Origin: Dyadobacter sp. CY261
GTDB lineage: Bacteria; Bacteroidota; Bacteroidia; Cytophagales; Spirosomataceae
Assembly: GCF_021440085.1 (NCBI RefSeq)
Contig: NZ_JAKCPW010000002.1
Location: 310,001 to 374,000, forward strand
Direction of reading: 5' to 3'
DNA: 64,000 bases
The first letter of the stretch is position 1; each line of letters opens with the position of its first letter. The position numbers and the translations under genes were made by a program. Below the pieces are notes generated by a model that saw only the letters and a list, made by a program, of their open reading frames with translations, was not told the DNA's origin and ran no database searches. Positions 33,401 to 40,936 of the stretch are shown here, in pieces.

Positions 33401-34037
33401 CCACCATGGTTTTGTTGGCAATGTCCACTTCCTGGGTCAGGAACCCGATGGTTGAAACGACCAATGTAGTGCTGCCGTCAGGTATATTTAATGAGAATCC
33501 ACCATCGGCGTCGGTGGTGGTACCTATTGATGAGCTGCCTTTCAGCACGATCGTCGCGCCGGGAATTGAGCCGCCAGTAGGGTCTTTTACTTTTCCTTTG
33601 ATTTGAAAGTCAATAGACTGGATGGTTTTGATAGACGTTCCTGTACCTTCCGGGAGGTTAGTGGCCGGTTTTGCAGAGGCTCTTTTCAACAATATTTGCT
33701 TGCCCGACACTTCATAGGAAACCTGCAAGGGCGTCAGAAAGTTATCGAGGATCGCTTCCAGCTTTTCCTCTTTGGCGCTGAAAGTGACCCTGCGTTGCGA
33801 GCGGATCAGTTCAGGGCTGTACATGAAATGCACGCCCGACATTTTGCCGATCTGTTCCAGTGCCGCGCCGATCTTCTGCTCGCGGATATTGATCGTCAGG
33901 CGGCGGCTGAGCACTTCCTGCCCGAAGCCATCGAACGCAAATGTGAGCCCGGAGAACTGGATGATGATGAACAATTGTATGAGGCTGATTCTCATAATTT
34001 TGAGCAGGTGATTCTGCCAGTAAAAGGTTTTTTTCAT
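30459..34037 (-). CDS. SusC/RagA TonB-dependent transporter with STN signalling domain
   Basis: A 1192-residue outer-membrane transporter. After the signal sequence, residues about 45-120 form an STN domain (RLTINIREQKIGAALEQIGK), which touches a FecR-type anti-sigma factor. Then come a CTD-like domain (KGKVKDPTGGSIPGATIVLK), TEVVVTGYSSQSKRDITGAV, the plug and a barrel ending in a terminal Phe. The STN domain fits the adjacent FecR and ECF sigma genes; together they form a surface-signalling transporter. It is distinct from the STN-less SusC at 23864-26890. Confidence 0.95.
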   Translation of the reverse strand: MKKTFYWQNHLLKIMRISLIQLFIIIQFSGLTFAFDGFGQEVLSRRLTINIREQKIGAALEQIGKMSGVHFMYSPELIRSQRRVTFSAKEEKLEAILDNFLTPLQVSYEVSGKQILLKRASAKPATNLPEGTGTSIKTIQSIDFQIKGKVKDPTGGSIPGATIVLKGSSSIGTTTDADGGFSLNIPDGSTTLVVSTIGFLTQEVDIANKTMVEVTLQSDIKSLTEVVVTGYSSQSKRDITGAVSTVDATELTKVAAPNVAQQLQGRVAGVTVTSNNTPGGEATVRIRGFGTINNNDPLYIIDGVPTKGGLNSINPNNIESMQVLKDASSASIYGSRAANGVIIITTKKGKVGAPKFTFNSRAGFQTGKVDLDLIKDPQQFGDLLWTQRKNAGVLTNGNPSHQQYGNGPTAVVPDYILAGSSYGLFEGDPKTNPSLYNYNRAGFYQIVKANKEGTDWHKEILRPAAIQEYNIGANGGTENGRYAIALNYFKQDGVLIHTSFNRYSIRSNTEFSFKKRIRLGENLELSYTENKGYYNANGTASSTNNQDGNPIGNGYRIPSIIPVYDIMGNFAATRAAGLGPATNPVAQLWRSRNNQTNTLRAFGNAYLEVDILKDLTAKSSIGIDFTNANRVGYTLLDLEEAEIEAANAMTNGNAYDINWTWSNTLNYTRNFGTAHKLSVLAGTEAIKGMGRDFSATRTTFFSENPLYMYLNSGTAGIANTGVGYEWALFSIFGKINYALKDRYLLEATVRRDGSSRFGQNNRYGTFPALSAGWRLSEESFMKSIPWMDDLKLRVGWGQTGNQEIGNYNGFSTYRSSLSQSSYAIDGSNNAVQPGFDTEAFGNQNAKWETTTQTNVGIDATFLKGMFGLNLDLYNRTTADMLYQVALPATQGVATIPFVNVGEMNNKGIDLGIDFNNKALNGDLTYSVGVNVSTYKNEVNKLNNSSTAVLLGPAIRSYTWTRSVAGMPLYSFYGLQIDGIYQNQGEVDAGPKYPGYAAVGKYKYHDTDGDGTITDNDRKFLGNPHPDFTYGINLNVGYKNFDLSAFFQGVKGNQIINMVKRWVDFNNQAGNRSLRMLNDSWTPENPDAVLPILDANDSRSQQPSSYFIEDGSYFRMKNLTLGYTLPSTLLSRIGFESARVYVQAQNLFTITKYSGIDPEVTSVGSTPGSTVLGVDQGNYPNSKMYQIGINFGF

Positions 34038-34224
34038 ACTTTTGACTGTTTTGTAGGTTTAAAAAAATCGGCAAAATAATTCCCGTGTCCCTTTTGACTT
34101 GCAGTCGGGGGAGCTTCTTAGCGCCAGCACAGAAAGAGGGGATTTCAAATCGGGTGAATGATGTTGGTAGCATCGTTCACCTTTTGTTGTTTTTATGCAA
34201 ATAGTTTTGGTTTAGGGTGAATGA

Positions 34225-35310
34225 TCAATTACAGGGATTTCCGGTAATGGTAATGCTGTCTTGGTTAATGGTGTATTTTGCTTCCAGAATGGTACAGAGC
34301 CATTTCAGCTTGTTTTCGAGCGGTTCGTCGCCAAGCGTGGCTGTAATGCTGCAATGCGCCAGGCTGTGGCGGTCGAATGCGACGGTAACGCCATAGGCCT
34401 TGCCAAGTGCTTCGAAAACATCCGCGGCAGGTGTTTCCGAATAGGTAAATTCCTGGTTTTCAATCGGAATGTTCAGCAGGACAGGACTTTTGAGCGCCGA
34501 ACGTACGAGTTTCGCATGCGCGCGCTCGAAGGTAGCCTGCTGGTTGCAGGTAAGAAGGAGGGTTGGGGAGGCGTTTTCACTGGAAACAGACACTTTTCCG
34601 GTTTTAACGGCGACGGTGATCTCCGCTTCGTTAGCTATCGCCTTGATACTGAAACTAGTACCGTGCACTTTGGTGATCAGTTCACCGGCATACACAAAGA
34701 AGGGCTGGTCGCGGTCTTTGGTAACTTCAAAGAATGCTTCGCCGGTAAGGTAAACTTCCCGCTTCTTACCGGTAAATGTCTGCGGATATTTCAACGTGCT
34801 GTTGCGATGCAGAACCACCGAACTGCCATCGGGAAGCTGGACGTATTTGAACGAGCGTTCCGTATTGGTGACCTCCCTCAAAGTATTGGTTGCCAGGGTT
34901 TCGGTCGTTGACACAAGCGACACGCGCTTGTTATTTTGATAAATGCGAAAAATAGCGAAGCAAAGGCCTGCAACGATGAGCAAGCTGGCCGCCACATTCC
35001 AACCCGAAATGAACACAGGGAAGAACGAATCCCGCTTGCGATTTTCCTGTTGCTGCTCCTGTCGCCGGGCAGCTTGCAGGGCTTCGTTGACTTTATGATG
35101 AATGTAATCGTCCGTCAAATGCTCGTCACCGATAGGCATTGCGCTTGCAATGGCTATTGCTTCGCGGACGATCGCTGCGCCGTCATCATGCTCCGCAGCC
35201 CATTTTTCCCAGATCGCATCGTCGCCGGGGCGCTTGCCCTCTGCCCAGCTTCTGAAAGCAGGGCTTGCGAGGAGCGATTGCAGCAAATGATCGTGTGGGT
35301 CGAGCGGCAT
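34225..35310 (-). CDS. FecR-family anti-sigma factor
   Basis: A 361-residue inner-membrane anti-sigma factor. The cytoplasmic N-terminal 90 residues bind the sigma factor. A single transmembrane segment lies near 105-125 (VAASLLIVAGLCFAIF). The periplasmic FecR domain contains YVQLPDGSSVVLHRNSTLKY and REVYLTGEAFFEVTKD, followed by a C-terminal DUF4974-like STN-interacting domain. It should release the ECF sigma factor when the STN-SusC is loaded. The gene lies between the sigma gene (86 bp gap) and susC (187 bp gap). The latter gap holds only an imperfect hairpin at 34153-34181. Confidence 0.93.
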   Translation of the reverse strand: MPLDPHDHLLQSLLASPAFRSWAEGKRPGDDAIWEKWAAEHDDGAAIVREAIAIASAMPIGDEHLTDDYIHHKVNEALQAARRQEQQQENRKRDSFFPVFISGWNVAASLLIVAGLCFAIFRIYQNNKRVSLVSTTETLATNTLREVTNTERSFKYVQLPDGSSVVLHRNSTLKYPQTFTGKKREVYLTGEAFFEVTKDRDQPFFVYAGELITKVHGTSFSIKAIANEAEITVAVKTGKVSVSSENASPTLLLTCNQQATFERAHAKLVRSALKSPVLLNIPIENQEFTYSETPAADVFEALGKAYGVTVAFDRHSLAHCSITATLGDEPLENKLKWLCTILEAKYTINQDSITITGNPCN

Positions 35311-35396
35311 GCGGATGAATGTGTTTTTTATACATTATCCAATTGTTTTGCCTGGATACTCAGTTGTGAATGAAAATTTTTTGTTTTGGCAAAAAA

Positions 35397-36002
35397 TTAA
35401 GAGAAGATTTGGATTAATGAGCAGAATATGACAGAAATAGAAGGTGGTGTTTGCCATAACCCGCGCAGATTGGAGAGTGCCCGCTGGATAATATTGCTTA
35501 CCGATTGCGCATTGATCGCGAGTAGCCCGGCGATCTCTTCCGGCATCAGATTTTGGAAAAAGCGGAGATAAATGACCTCCTGCTGACGTTTCGATAGTTG
35601 ACCTAGTGCAGTTTGGACATTTCTTTTCAGCACCAGGTCATTTTCCCGGCTGATCCAGCTTTCTTCACTGGAAAAGTCATGCACTAAACCATCACAGTGC
35701 TCTGTCAGCTGAGTTTCTTCGGAGAATGGCTTAATCGTTTTCAGCATCCGGTGCCGGAACGCCTTGATCAGATAAAATTTTACCGAAGGCGTATCATTGA
35801 TCGTCGCCCGATGCAGCCAGAGGTGTACCAGCAAATCCTGGATCACGTCTTCAACCAACTGGATATTTGGGGTAAACCTTTGGCCATATTGGAAGAGCAT
35901 CCGGTAGTAGCGCCGGGCCAGTTCCGTGTATGCGTGCTCGTCCCCACCACGGAACGCATTCCAAAGCACGGCATCGTCGGTATGTTTGCCAAATGCAGTC
36001 AA
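35397..36002 (-). CDS. ECF RNA polymerase sigma factor
   Basis: A 201-residue sigma-70 family ECF factor. Region 2 is near residues 20-90 (AYTELARRYYRMLFQYGQRF, VEDVIQDLLVHLW) and region 4 near 135-185 (LSKRQQEVIYLRFFQNLMPEE). It is expected to activate the downstream susC/susD genes when freed from FecR. The start is TTG at 36000-36002; a TGA lies four codons further upstream, so there is no alternative that lengthens it. The C-terminal PPSISVIFCSLIQIFS tail is hydrophobic. Confidence 0.9.
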   Translation of the reverse strand: MTAFGKHTDDAVLWNAFRGGDEHAYTELARRYYRMLFQYGQRFTPNIQLVEDVIQDLLVHLWLHRATINDTPSVKFYLIKAFRHRMLKTIKPFSEETQLTEHCDGLVHDFSSEESWISRENDLVLKRNVQTALGQLSKRQQEVIYLRFFQNLMPEEIAGLLAINAQSVSNIIQRALSNLRGLWQTPPSISVIFCSLIQIFS

Positions 36003-36031
36003 AAAGGCTGGTCAGGTTAATGGGGGATAAT

Positions 36032-36039
36032 CAAAAATA
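36032..36039 (-). promoter_or_regulatory. Possible -7 element (TATTTTTG) for the ECF sigma gene
   Basis: On the minus strand TATTTTTG fits TAnnTTTG and lies 30 bp before the sigma factor start codon. No good -33 TTG is found 19-20 bp further upstream, so this is only a candidate. Confidence 0.3.
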
Positions 36040-36217
36040 GGTAATGCGATTTGGATATAAAATACTCTATCGGATATTATTGGAATAACCAAATTTTATT
36101 ACTCTATTCTACCAGAATGCCATTATTTGTAATTTGGCGAGCGGCGATTTGAAGAGGATCTTTCAAGTAGAGAACCTCGACGGGCATGCTTCTATTCAAA
36201 AAAATCGAAACTGTTTT

Positions 36218-37294
36218 ATGAAAAGAATGTTCACCACGGCGCTGATTTTGCTCGGTATCACCGGTCTGAATGTCGCCGTATCCCAGACTACACCCGACTA
36301 CAAATCGCGACGTGGCCAGATTCTCCTCAATATCGAAGGGGTATTTTACGAGTCGTCGACCGGCCTGTTTATCGAAACTAACGGGAAAAATGAAAAGCCG
36401 CATTCGTTTCTTTGGCCGCTGTGCGCATTGCTGCAGGCCGCCACGGAGTCGGAGTCAGTAAGTCCGGGCAAACAATATATGAAACCTGTGCTTGGTGCCA
36501 TTCGGCAATATTACAACACCGCCGCCCCCGCTCCGGGTTATCAGGCGTACGTAACCAGTGAGCATAAGGACTCGCGGTTCTATGACGACAACCAGTGGAT
36601 TGCGATCGCGTGCCTGGACGCCTATAACCGCACCGGCGAGAAAGATTACCTGACTGTAGCGGAGGAAATTTACCGTTTTATGATGACTGGCTACGACGAC
36701 CTTTCGGGTGGAGGATTATATTGGAAAGAAGATGAAAAGAATACCAAAAACACCTGTTCCAACGGACCTGGCGTACTTGTTGCGCTGGGACTTTATCAAG
36801 TCAAAAAAGAGCCAGAATACCTTAAAACTGCCATTAGCCTTTACGATTGGACCAAGAAGAACCTCCGTGCGAACGACGGAACCTATTATGATGCCATTAA
36901 AATTCCGTCATTGAAAATTGATTCGGCGAAATACAGTTACAATACAGGCACAATGCTGCAATCGGCTGTGCTACTGCACAATATCACAGGCAAAAAAGAA
37001 TATCTCGACGAGGCGAAAGCATTGGCGGAAGGTTCGAAAAAGCATTTTTACAAGAACAACAGGCTGCCCGATAATTATTGGTTCAACGTCGTGTTACTGC
37101 GAGGTTTCGAGGAACTGTACAAAGTGGACCCGCAAGCCGGCGATTTCAGGATCTTCGTCTCCGACGCCGAGCGCATCTGGAAAGACGAACGTGACGAAAA
37201 AGGGCTGCTAGGCCGCAAGCCGGTAAAAACGCTGATTGACCAGGGCGCGATGCTGGAAATGTACGCGCGGTTGGAGCGGTTAGCGAAGCAGTAA
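36218..37294 (+). CDS. Glycoside hydrolase family 76-like enzyme (alpha-1,6-mannanase)
   Basis: A 358-residue exported (alpha/alpha)6-barrel protein. The signal peptide begins MKRMFTTALILLGITG; I chose the ATG at 36218, as the longer ORF adds 28 non-signal residues. The GH76 signature is clear: RFYDDNQWIAIACLDAYNRT with the paired catalytic aspartates, GYDDLSGGGLYWKEDEKN, and KYSYNTGTMLQSAVLLHNIT. GH76 enzymes hydrolyse alpha-1,6-mannosidic bonds. It is transcribed away from the sigma/FecR/SusCD operon and belongs to the same glycan locus. Specificity beyond the family is inferred. Confidence 0.82.
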   Translation: MKRMFTTALILLGITGLNVAVSQTTPDYKSRRGQILLNIEGVFYESSTGLFIETNGKNEKPHSFLWPLCALLQAATESESVSPGKQYMKPVLGAIRQYYNTAAPAPGYQAYVTSEHKDSRFYDDNQWIAIACLDAYNRTGEKDYLTVAEEIYRFMMTGYDDLSGGGLYWKEDEKNTKNTCSNGPGVLVALGLYQVKKEPEYLKTAISLYDWTKKNLRANDGTYYDAIKIPSLKIDSAKYSYNTGTMLQSAVLLHNITGKKEYLDEAKALAEGSKKHFYKNNRLPDNYWFNVVLLRGFEELYKVDPQAGDFRIFVSDAERIWKDERDEKGLLGRKPVKTLIDQGAMLEMYARLERLAKQ

Positions 37295-37423
37295 CGATAT
37301 GTTATTTTTGCAAGAGTATAAGCCTGACAAATCTAGGCAAACGACGTTTGAAATAGGCCCTGAGGGAATGGACGGAGGGATTCTGGCGAAGGATTATGCC
37401 CTACAGATTTGAAAATTACATTG

Positions 37424-37477
37424 ATATACATACAAAAGCGCCGATTGAAAACTCAACCGGCGCTTTTGTATGTATAT
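37424..37477. terminator. Bidirectional terminator, 20-bp perfect stem
   Basis: ATATACATACAAAAGCGCCG (37424-37443) is the exact complement of 37458-37477, with a 14-nt loop. The A- and T-rich arms let it terminate both the plus-strand GH76 gene and the minus-strand fucosidase gene. The preceding 37295-37423 contains only an unrecognised 37-codon ORF. Confidence 0.8.
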
Positions 37478-37482
37478 ACATT

Positions 37483-38946
37483 TTACTCAGCATCCTTATA
37501 AACCCCAAACTCACTGATCGCAATGCTAACCGGTGATTTGGTGATGCGGAGGCGAACCTTTTGAGAGGTTATTGGTACGTCCAGCTTTGCAAGACGCTTT
37601 GCACCGACGCTGGTACCTTTATATATCTCTTTCCAGTCGTTGCCGATCCAGGCGTCGACAGCGAATTCTTCAATGCGCTGGCCTAGCTTAATGTACTCCT
37701 GCAAGCTGATGACATCAAAAATGATCGGCTGGCTCAGTTCTATCACGACCTCGGGTGTTTTGAAATCGTCATCGGTGGCCCAGTAGGTGTCTGTTTTGCC
37801 GTCGAGCAGGTTTTTGGCACTGTAAATGGAGTTGTAACCACGTACATTCACCGCCTTCGAGGAGGCGCGGGCGACCAGGTTGGTCGCAAATGTGTTTTTA
37901 ACGCGATCGCCGAATGTTTTGAGTGCGGCTACGTCGTCATTGTGTAGCTGGCCGCGCGTGTCGGGAGCAAGGCCCAGGTCGAGGGCAGCACCGCGTCCTA
38001 CGCTTTTGAGATACAGATCGAATAGCTTTTCGGGCGTTTTCGGCTTTTCATTTTCGTGGTAGAACCAACCTTTACGCAATGGTACATCGCATTCCGCGGG
38101 AATCCAGAACTTACCACCACGGGTTCCGCCCGGGTTTTCGGTTGCGTTAGCCTGGCCTGGTACGGCAACATTCTGTCCTTCCGACGGCTTCGGGGTTATT
38201 GTTGCCCATGAGGTTGGGTTTACGCTGCCGTCTTCGTTACCGGCCCAGCGCACGTCCCAGCCAATGTCGCTGAAAATGCTGGCGTTTGGTTGCAGCTTGC
38301 GGGTGTAATTTGTCCAGGTCGAATCCCATTGATAATAGGTAGTGTTGTCGATCGAACGCTTTTCGCGGGCACCGCCGTAGTAGCCGTCACCGCCATTCGC
38401 CCCATCGTGCCACGACATAAACAGGTCGCCATAATTGGAATATAACTCGGTAAGCTGTTCGCGGTAGATCTTGATGTATTCCGGCGTTCCGTATTTCGCA
38501 TTGTTACGGTCCCAGGGTGAGCAATATACCCCGAATTTCAAACCGTGCTTGCGCGCAGCGTCCGCTACCTCGCGTACAAGATCACCTTTCCCTTCGCGGA
38601 AGGGGCTTTTAGTAATGTTGTAATCGGTGGTTTTGGTAGGCCAGAGGCAAAAACCGTCGTGGTGCTTCGCTACAAGTACGATCCCCCGCAATCCGCCGGC
38701 TTTGGCAGCTTGTATGATCTGGTCGGCATTGAAATCCGACGGGTTGAATGTCTTTGGGTCGGCATCTCCGTAACCCCATTCCTTGTTTTCGAATGTGGTA
38801 GGTGTAAAGTGCATGATACCGTATACCTCGGTTTCATGCCAGGCGACCTGGCGTGGTGCAGGCACGGATCCGTAAGGTTTTGGAGGTGTTTGTGCAAAGG
38901 CAATCGACGCCGTAAGGCAGAGGAGACCGGTTATTTGTTTGATCAT
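37483..38946 (-). CDS. Alpha-L-fucosidase GH29 with C-terminal F5/8-type domain
   Basis: A 487-residue exported GH29 enzyme. The signal peptide is MIKQITGLLCLTASIAFA. Family motifs: VAKHHDGFCLWPTKTTDYNI (about 92-111), KFGVYCSPWD, and the nucleophile D181 in LFMSWHDGANG, the arrangement of GH29-B enzymes, which prefer branched alpha-1,3/4-fucosides. Residues about 355-487 resemble a galactose-binding (F5/8 type C) domain (NLLDGKTDTYWATDDDFKTP). It likely releases fucose from glycoprotein or plant glycans in the periplasm. Confidence 0.92.
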   Translation of the reverse strand: MIKQITGLLCLTASIAFAQTPPKPYGSVPAPRQVAWHETEVYGIMHFTPTTFENKEWGYGDADPKTFNPSDFNADQIIQAAKAGGLRGIVLVAKHHDGFCLWPTKTTDYNITKSPFREGKGDLVREVADAARKHGLKFGVYCSPWDRNNAKYGTPEYIKIYREQLTELYSNYGDLFMSWHDGANGGDGYYGGAREKRSIDNTTYYQWDSTWTNYTRKLQPNASIFSDIGWDVRWAGNEDGSVNPTSWATITPKPSEGQNVAVPGQANATENPGGTRGGKFWIPAECDVPLRKGWFYHENEKPKTPEKLFDLYLKSVGRGAALDLGLAPDTRGQLHNDDVAALKTFGDRVKNTFATNLVARASSKAVNVRGYNSIYSAKNLLDGKTDTYWATDDDFKTPEVVIELSQPIIFDVISLQEYIKLGQRIEEFAVDAWIGNDWKEIYKGTSVGAKRLAKLDVPITSQKVRLRITKSPVSIAISEFGVYKDAE

Positions 38947-39173
38947 TTTGAAAAGGTGTTTCTGATGATGCAGTCAGGGGTTATCGCGGTTGCATGCGAA
39001 TGAAAAGTGAAGATCGTTCTTTTAACAGAGTTCACAAATTTTTTGCCGATGTTCCTGTCAGCTCACCATTTAATCAGTATAATGTGTTGTTTGGAAATTT
39101 GAAAACCATAACATAAATCTTAATTTTAATTTAGAAAATAGAAATATCAACTTCCTGTAAAATCAAAATCGTT

Positions 39174-39481
39174 ATGTTGACAATCGTTGAAAACTATATT
39201 GCTTTGAAGAAAAACATGGCGGCTTTGATCAACAAATCGGGCTACAAAAACGCTTACCTGGCCGAGCAAATCGGCATACCGGCACCAACATTCAGCGTCA
39301 AAAAGCAACGCGGCAATTGGAGCGAAAGCGAGATGTTGCAAATCCTGACCATCATCGAAAATGAAAAACTGAACGACTACTTTTACTTGAACTGATGCGA
39401 GCGGATAAAGACGAACCCCGCTACCCGGTTGCCGACCTCAAAAAGGAAATGGGAAGTCGTTCCCTCACAAATCCTAGTTAA
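39174..39481 (+). pseudogene. HTH-type antitoxin gene, frameshifted
   Basis: The first ORF (39174-39395, 73 residues) reads MLTIVENYIALKKNMAALIN, SGYKNAYLAEQIGIPAPTFS and VKKQRGNWSESEMLQILTII, an XRE-like helix-turn-helix of a small Bacteroidota antitoxin-like family. It stops at TGA at 39393. In the next frame, MRADKDEPRYPVADLKKEMG continues to 39481, the expected tail. Adding one G near 39389 would give ...YFYLELMRADKDEPRYP without a break. So this is probably one gene with a single-base deletion. No toxin follows. The 3' end overlaps the fucosidase stop at 39474. Confidence 0.65.
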
Positions 39482-40895
39482 TCACAAACAAATAAGCCGG
39501 TTGCGCGCCTACTTCTGTAACAGTTTTCGCTGGCAACTCAATGGCTCCGTTTTTAACTTTCAATACCTTTTTATTACCCGCAAATGTGATTTTCGCTTTC
39601 GCAGAGATTTCCAAACCCTCCGGTTTCAGGCTTGCGGGCAGTTTCTCACCCGCGTCGGCGAGGTAGAAGGCGTATGTTGTGTTTCCCTTTTTGGTATAGG
39701 CCCATTTCCCGGCACGGTAAGGCGCGAGTGGTTTGGTTTCGTAAATTCCTATACTATTCACATTCATCCATTTACCCATTTCTTCAAGACGCGTATAGGC
39801 TTCCTCGTGCCACTCGCCATCGGGGCCCGGAGCGACGTTTAGCAGCAGGTTACCACCTTTTGCAACAATATCCACTAGTGTATGCACTAGTTTCTGGGTC
39901 GATTTGAAGTTTTCCTTTGGAATATACGACCAGGAGTCGCCCATGGTCATGCACGATTCCCAGGGAATGGACATGTAGTGATCAGGGATAGATTGCTCGG
40001 GCGTCACATAGTTTTCAAATTCGCCGGTTACCGTGCGGTCCACTACGAGGAGACCAGGCTGGTGCGAACGGGCCATTTTGGCGATGCGGGCCATATCGAT
40101 GTCCTGGTCGTAAGGAATGGTTTTCTGCCAGCTGATCGTCGAGTCGATGGTGCTGAATGGGCGTACCCAGCCGCCATCGAGCCATAGAATGTCTACGGAG
40201 CCGTAGTCAGACATTAGTTCTTCAATCTGGTTATAGGTAAAGTCTTTGAATTTGTTCCAAAGCTCAGGACGTTTCTTAGGATCGTAAGAAACGTTACGGT
40301 CCTTGGGCGGGAAGTAAGGCCACCAGTAAGAGTCGGTGTGCCAGTCGGGTTTGGAGAAATAGGTGCCGGTCATGAAGCCTTCGTTGCGGAATGAGGCCAG
40401 TACTTCTTTGGTGACGTTGGCCTTTGGATTGCTTTTGAACGGCGTGTTCGTGATTTTGTAGTCCGTGTATTTCGAATCGAACATCGAGAAACCGTCGTGG
40501 TGCTTCGTGGTGAAAACCACATATTTCATCCCCGCACCTTTGGCTGCCTTTGCCCAGCGGTCCGGGTTGAATTTCACGGGATTAAAAGTTTTTGCAATGT
40601 CCTGGTAAGCCTTTCTGTATTCAAACCAGTCGTGCGAATGCGGGCCTCGGCGCTCACACCAGCCTTCGTCTTCAGGACACAGCGACCAGGATTCCACAAT
40701 GCCCCACTGGCTATACGTTCCCCAGTGCATGAGTAGGCCGAACTTAACATCCTGCCATTTGGCTAGCTTTTGTTGTACAAGCGGGTCGGTGGGTGCTACA
40801 TATTTGGAGTGGTTTTGCTCCGAATGCTGCTGCGCATACGACCCGGACGCAATAAACAGCCCGGCGAGCAGAATTGCTGTGGATCTGAAATTCAT
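39474..40895 (-). CDS. Alpha-L-fucosidase GH29
   Basis: A 473-residue exported GH29 enzyme with a signal peptide (MNFRSTAILLAGLFIASGSYA). Motifs: KFGLLMHWGTYSQWG (51-65), FTTKHHDGFSMFDSKYTDY (128-146), nucleophile D240 in VDILWLDGGW, and GNLLLNVAPGPDG. The long insert and the SWSLCPEDEGW region are found in the Bacteroidota GH29 subgroup. A short beta-sandwich ends the protein. Together with the other fucosidase at 37483-38946 and the GH76 enzyme it points to fucose- and mannose-containing glycans. It is transcribed in the same direction as the downstream fucosidase, but the broken antitoxin gene lies between them. Confidence 0.94.
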   Translation of the reverse strand: MNFRSTAILLAGLFIASGSYAQQHSEQNHSKYVAPTDPLVQQKLAKWQDVKFGLLMHWGTYSQWGIVESWSLCPEDEGWCERRGPHSHDWFEYRKAYQDIAKTFNPVKFNPDRWAKAAKGAGMKYVVFTTKHHDGFSMFDSKYTDYKITNTPFKSNPKANVTKEVLASFRNEGFMTGTYFSKPDWHTDSYWWPYFPPKDRNVSYDPKKRPELWNKFKDFTYNQIEELMSDYGSVDILWLDGGWVRPFSTIDSTISWQKTIPYDQDIDMARIAKMARSHQPGLLVVDRTVTGEFENYVTPEQSIPDHYMSIPWESCMTMGDSWSYIPKENFKSTQKLVHTLVDIVAKGGNLLLNVAPGPDGEWHEEAYTRLEEMGKWMNVNSIGIYETKPLAPYRAGKWAYTKKGNTTYAFYLADAGEKLPASLKPEGLEISAKAKITFAGNKKVLKVKNGAIELPAKTVTEVGAQPAYLFVIN

Positions 40896-40936
40896 CTTGT
40901 AGGTTAAGTGGTTAATTAAATACTGATTGAAGAAGG

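Noticed and set aside
34153..34181. Terminator for the fecR gene
   Set aside because: The 11-bp hairpin (one mismatch) has its T-run on the plus strand, while fecR is transcribed on the minus strand; role left open.
37299..37412. 37-codon ORF after the GH76 gene
   Set aside because: No motif or family resemblance and no coupling signal; too short to support as a gene.
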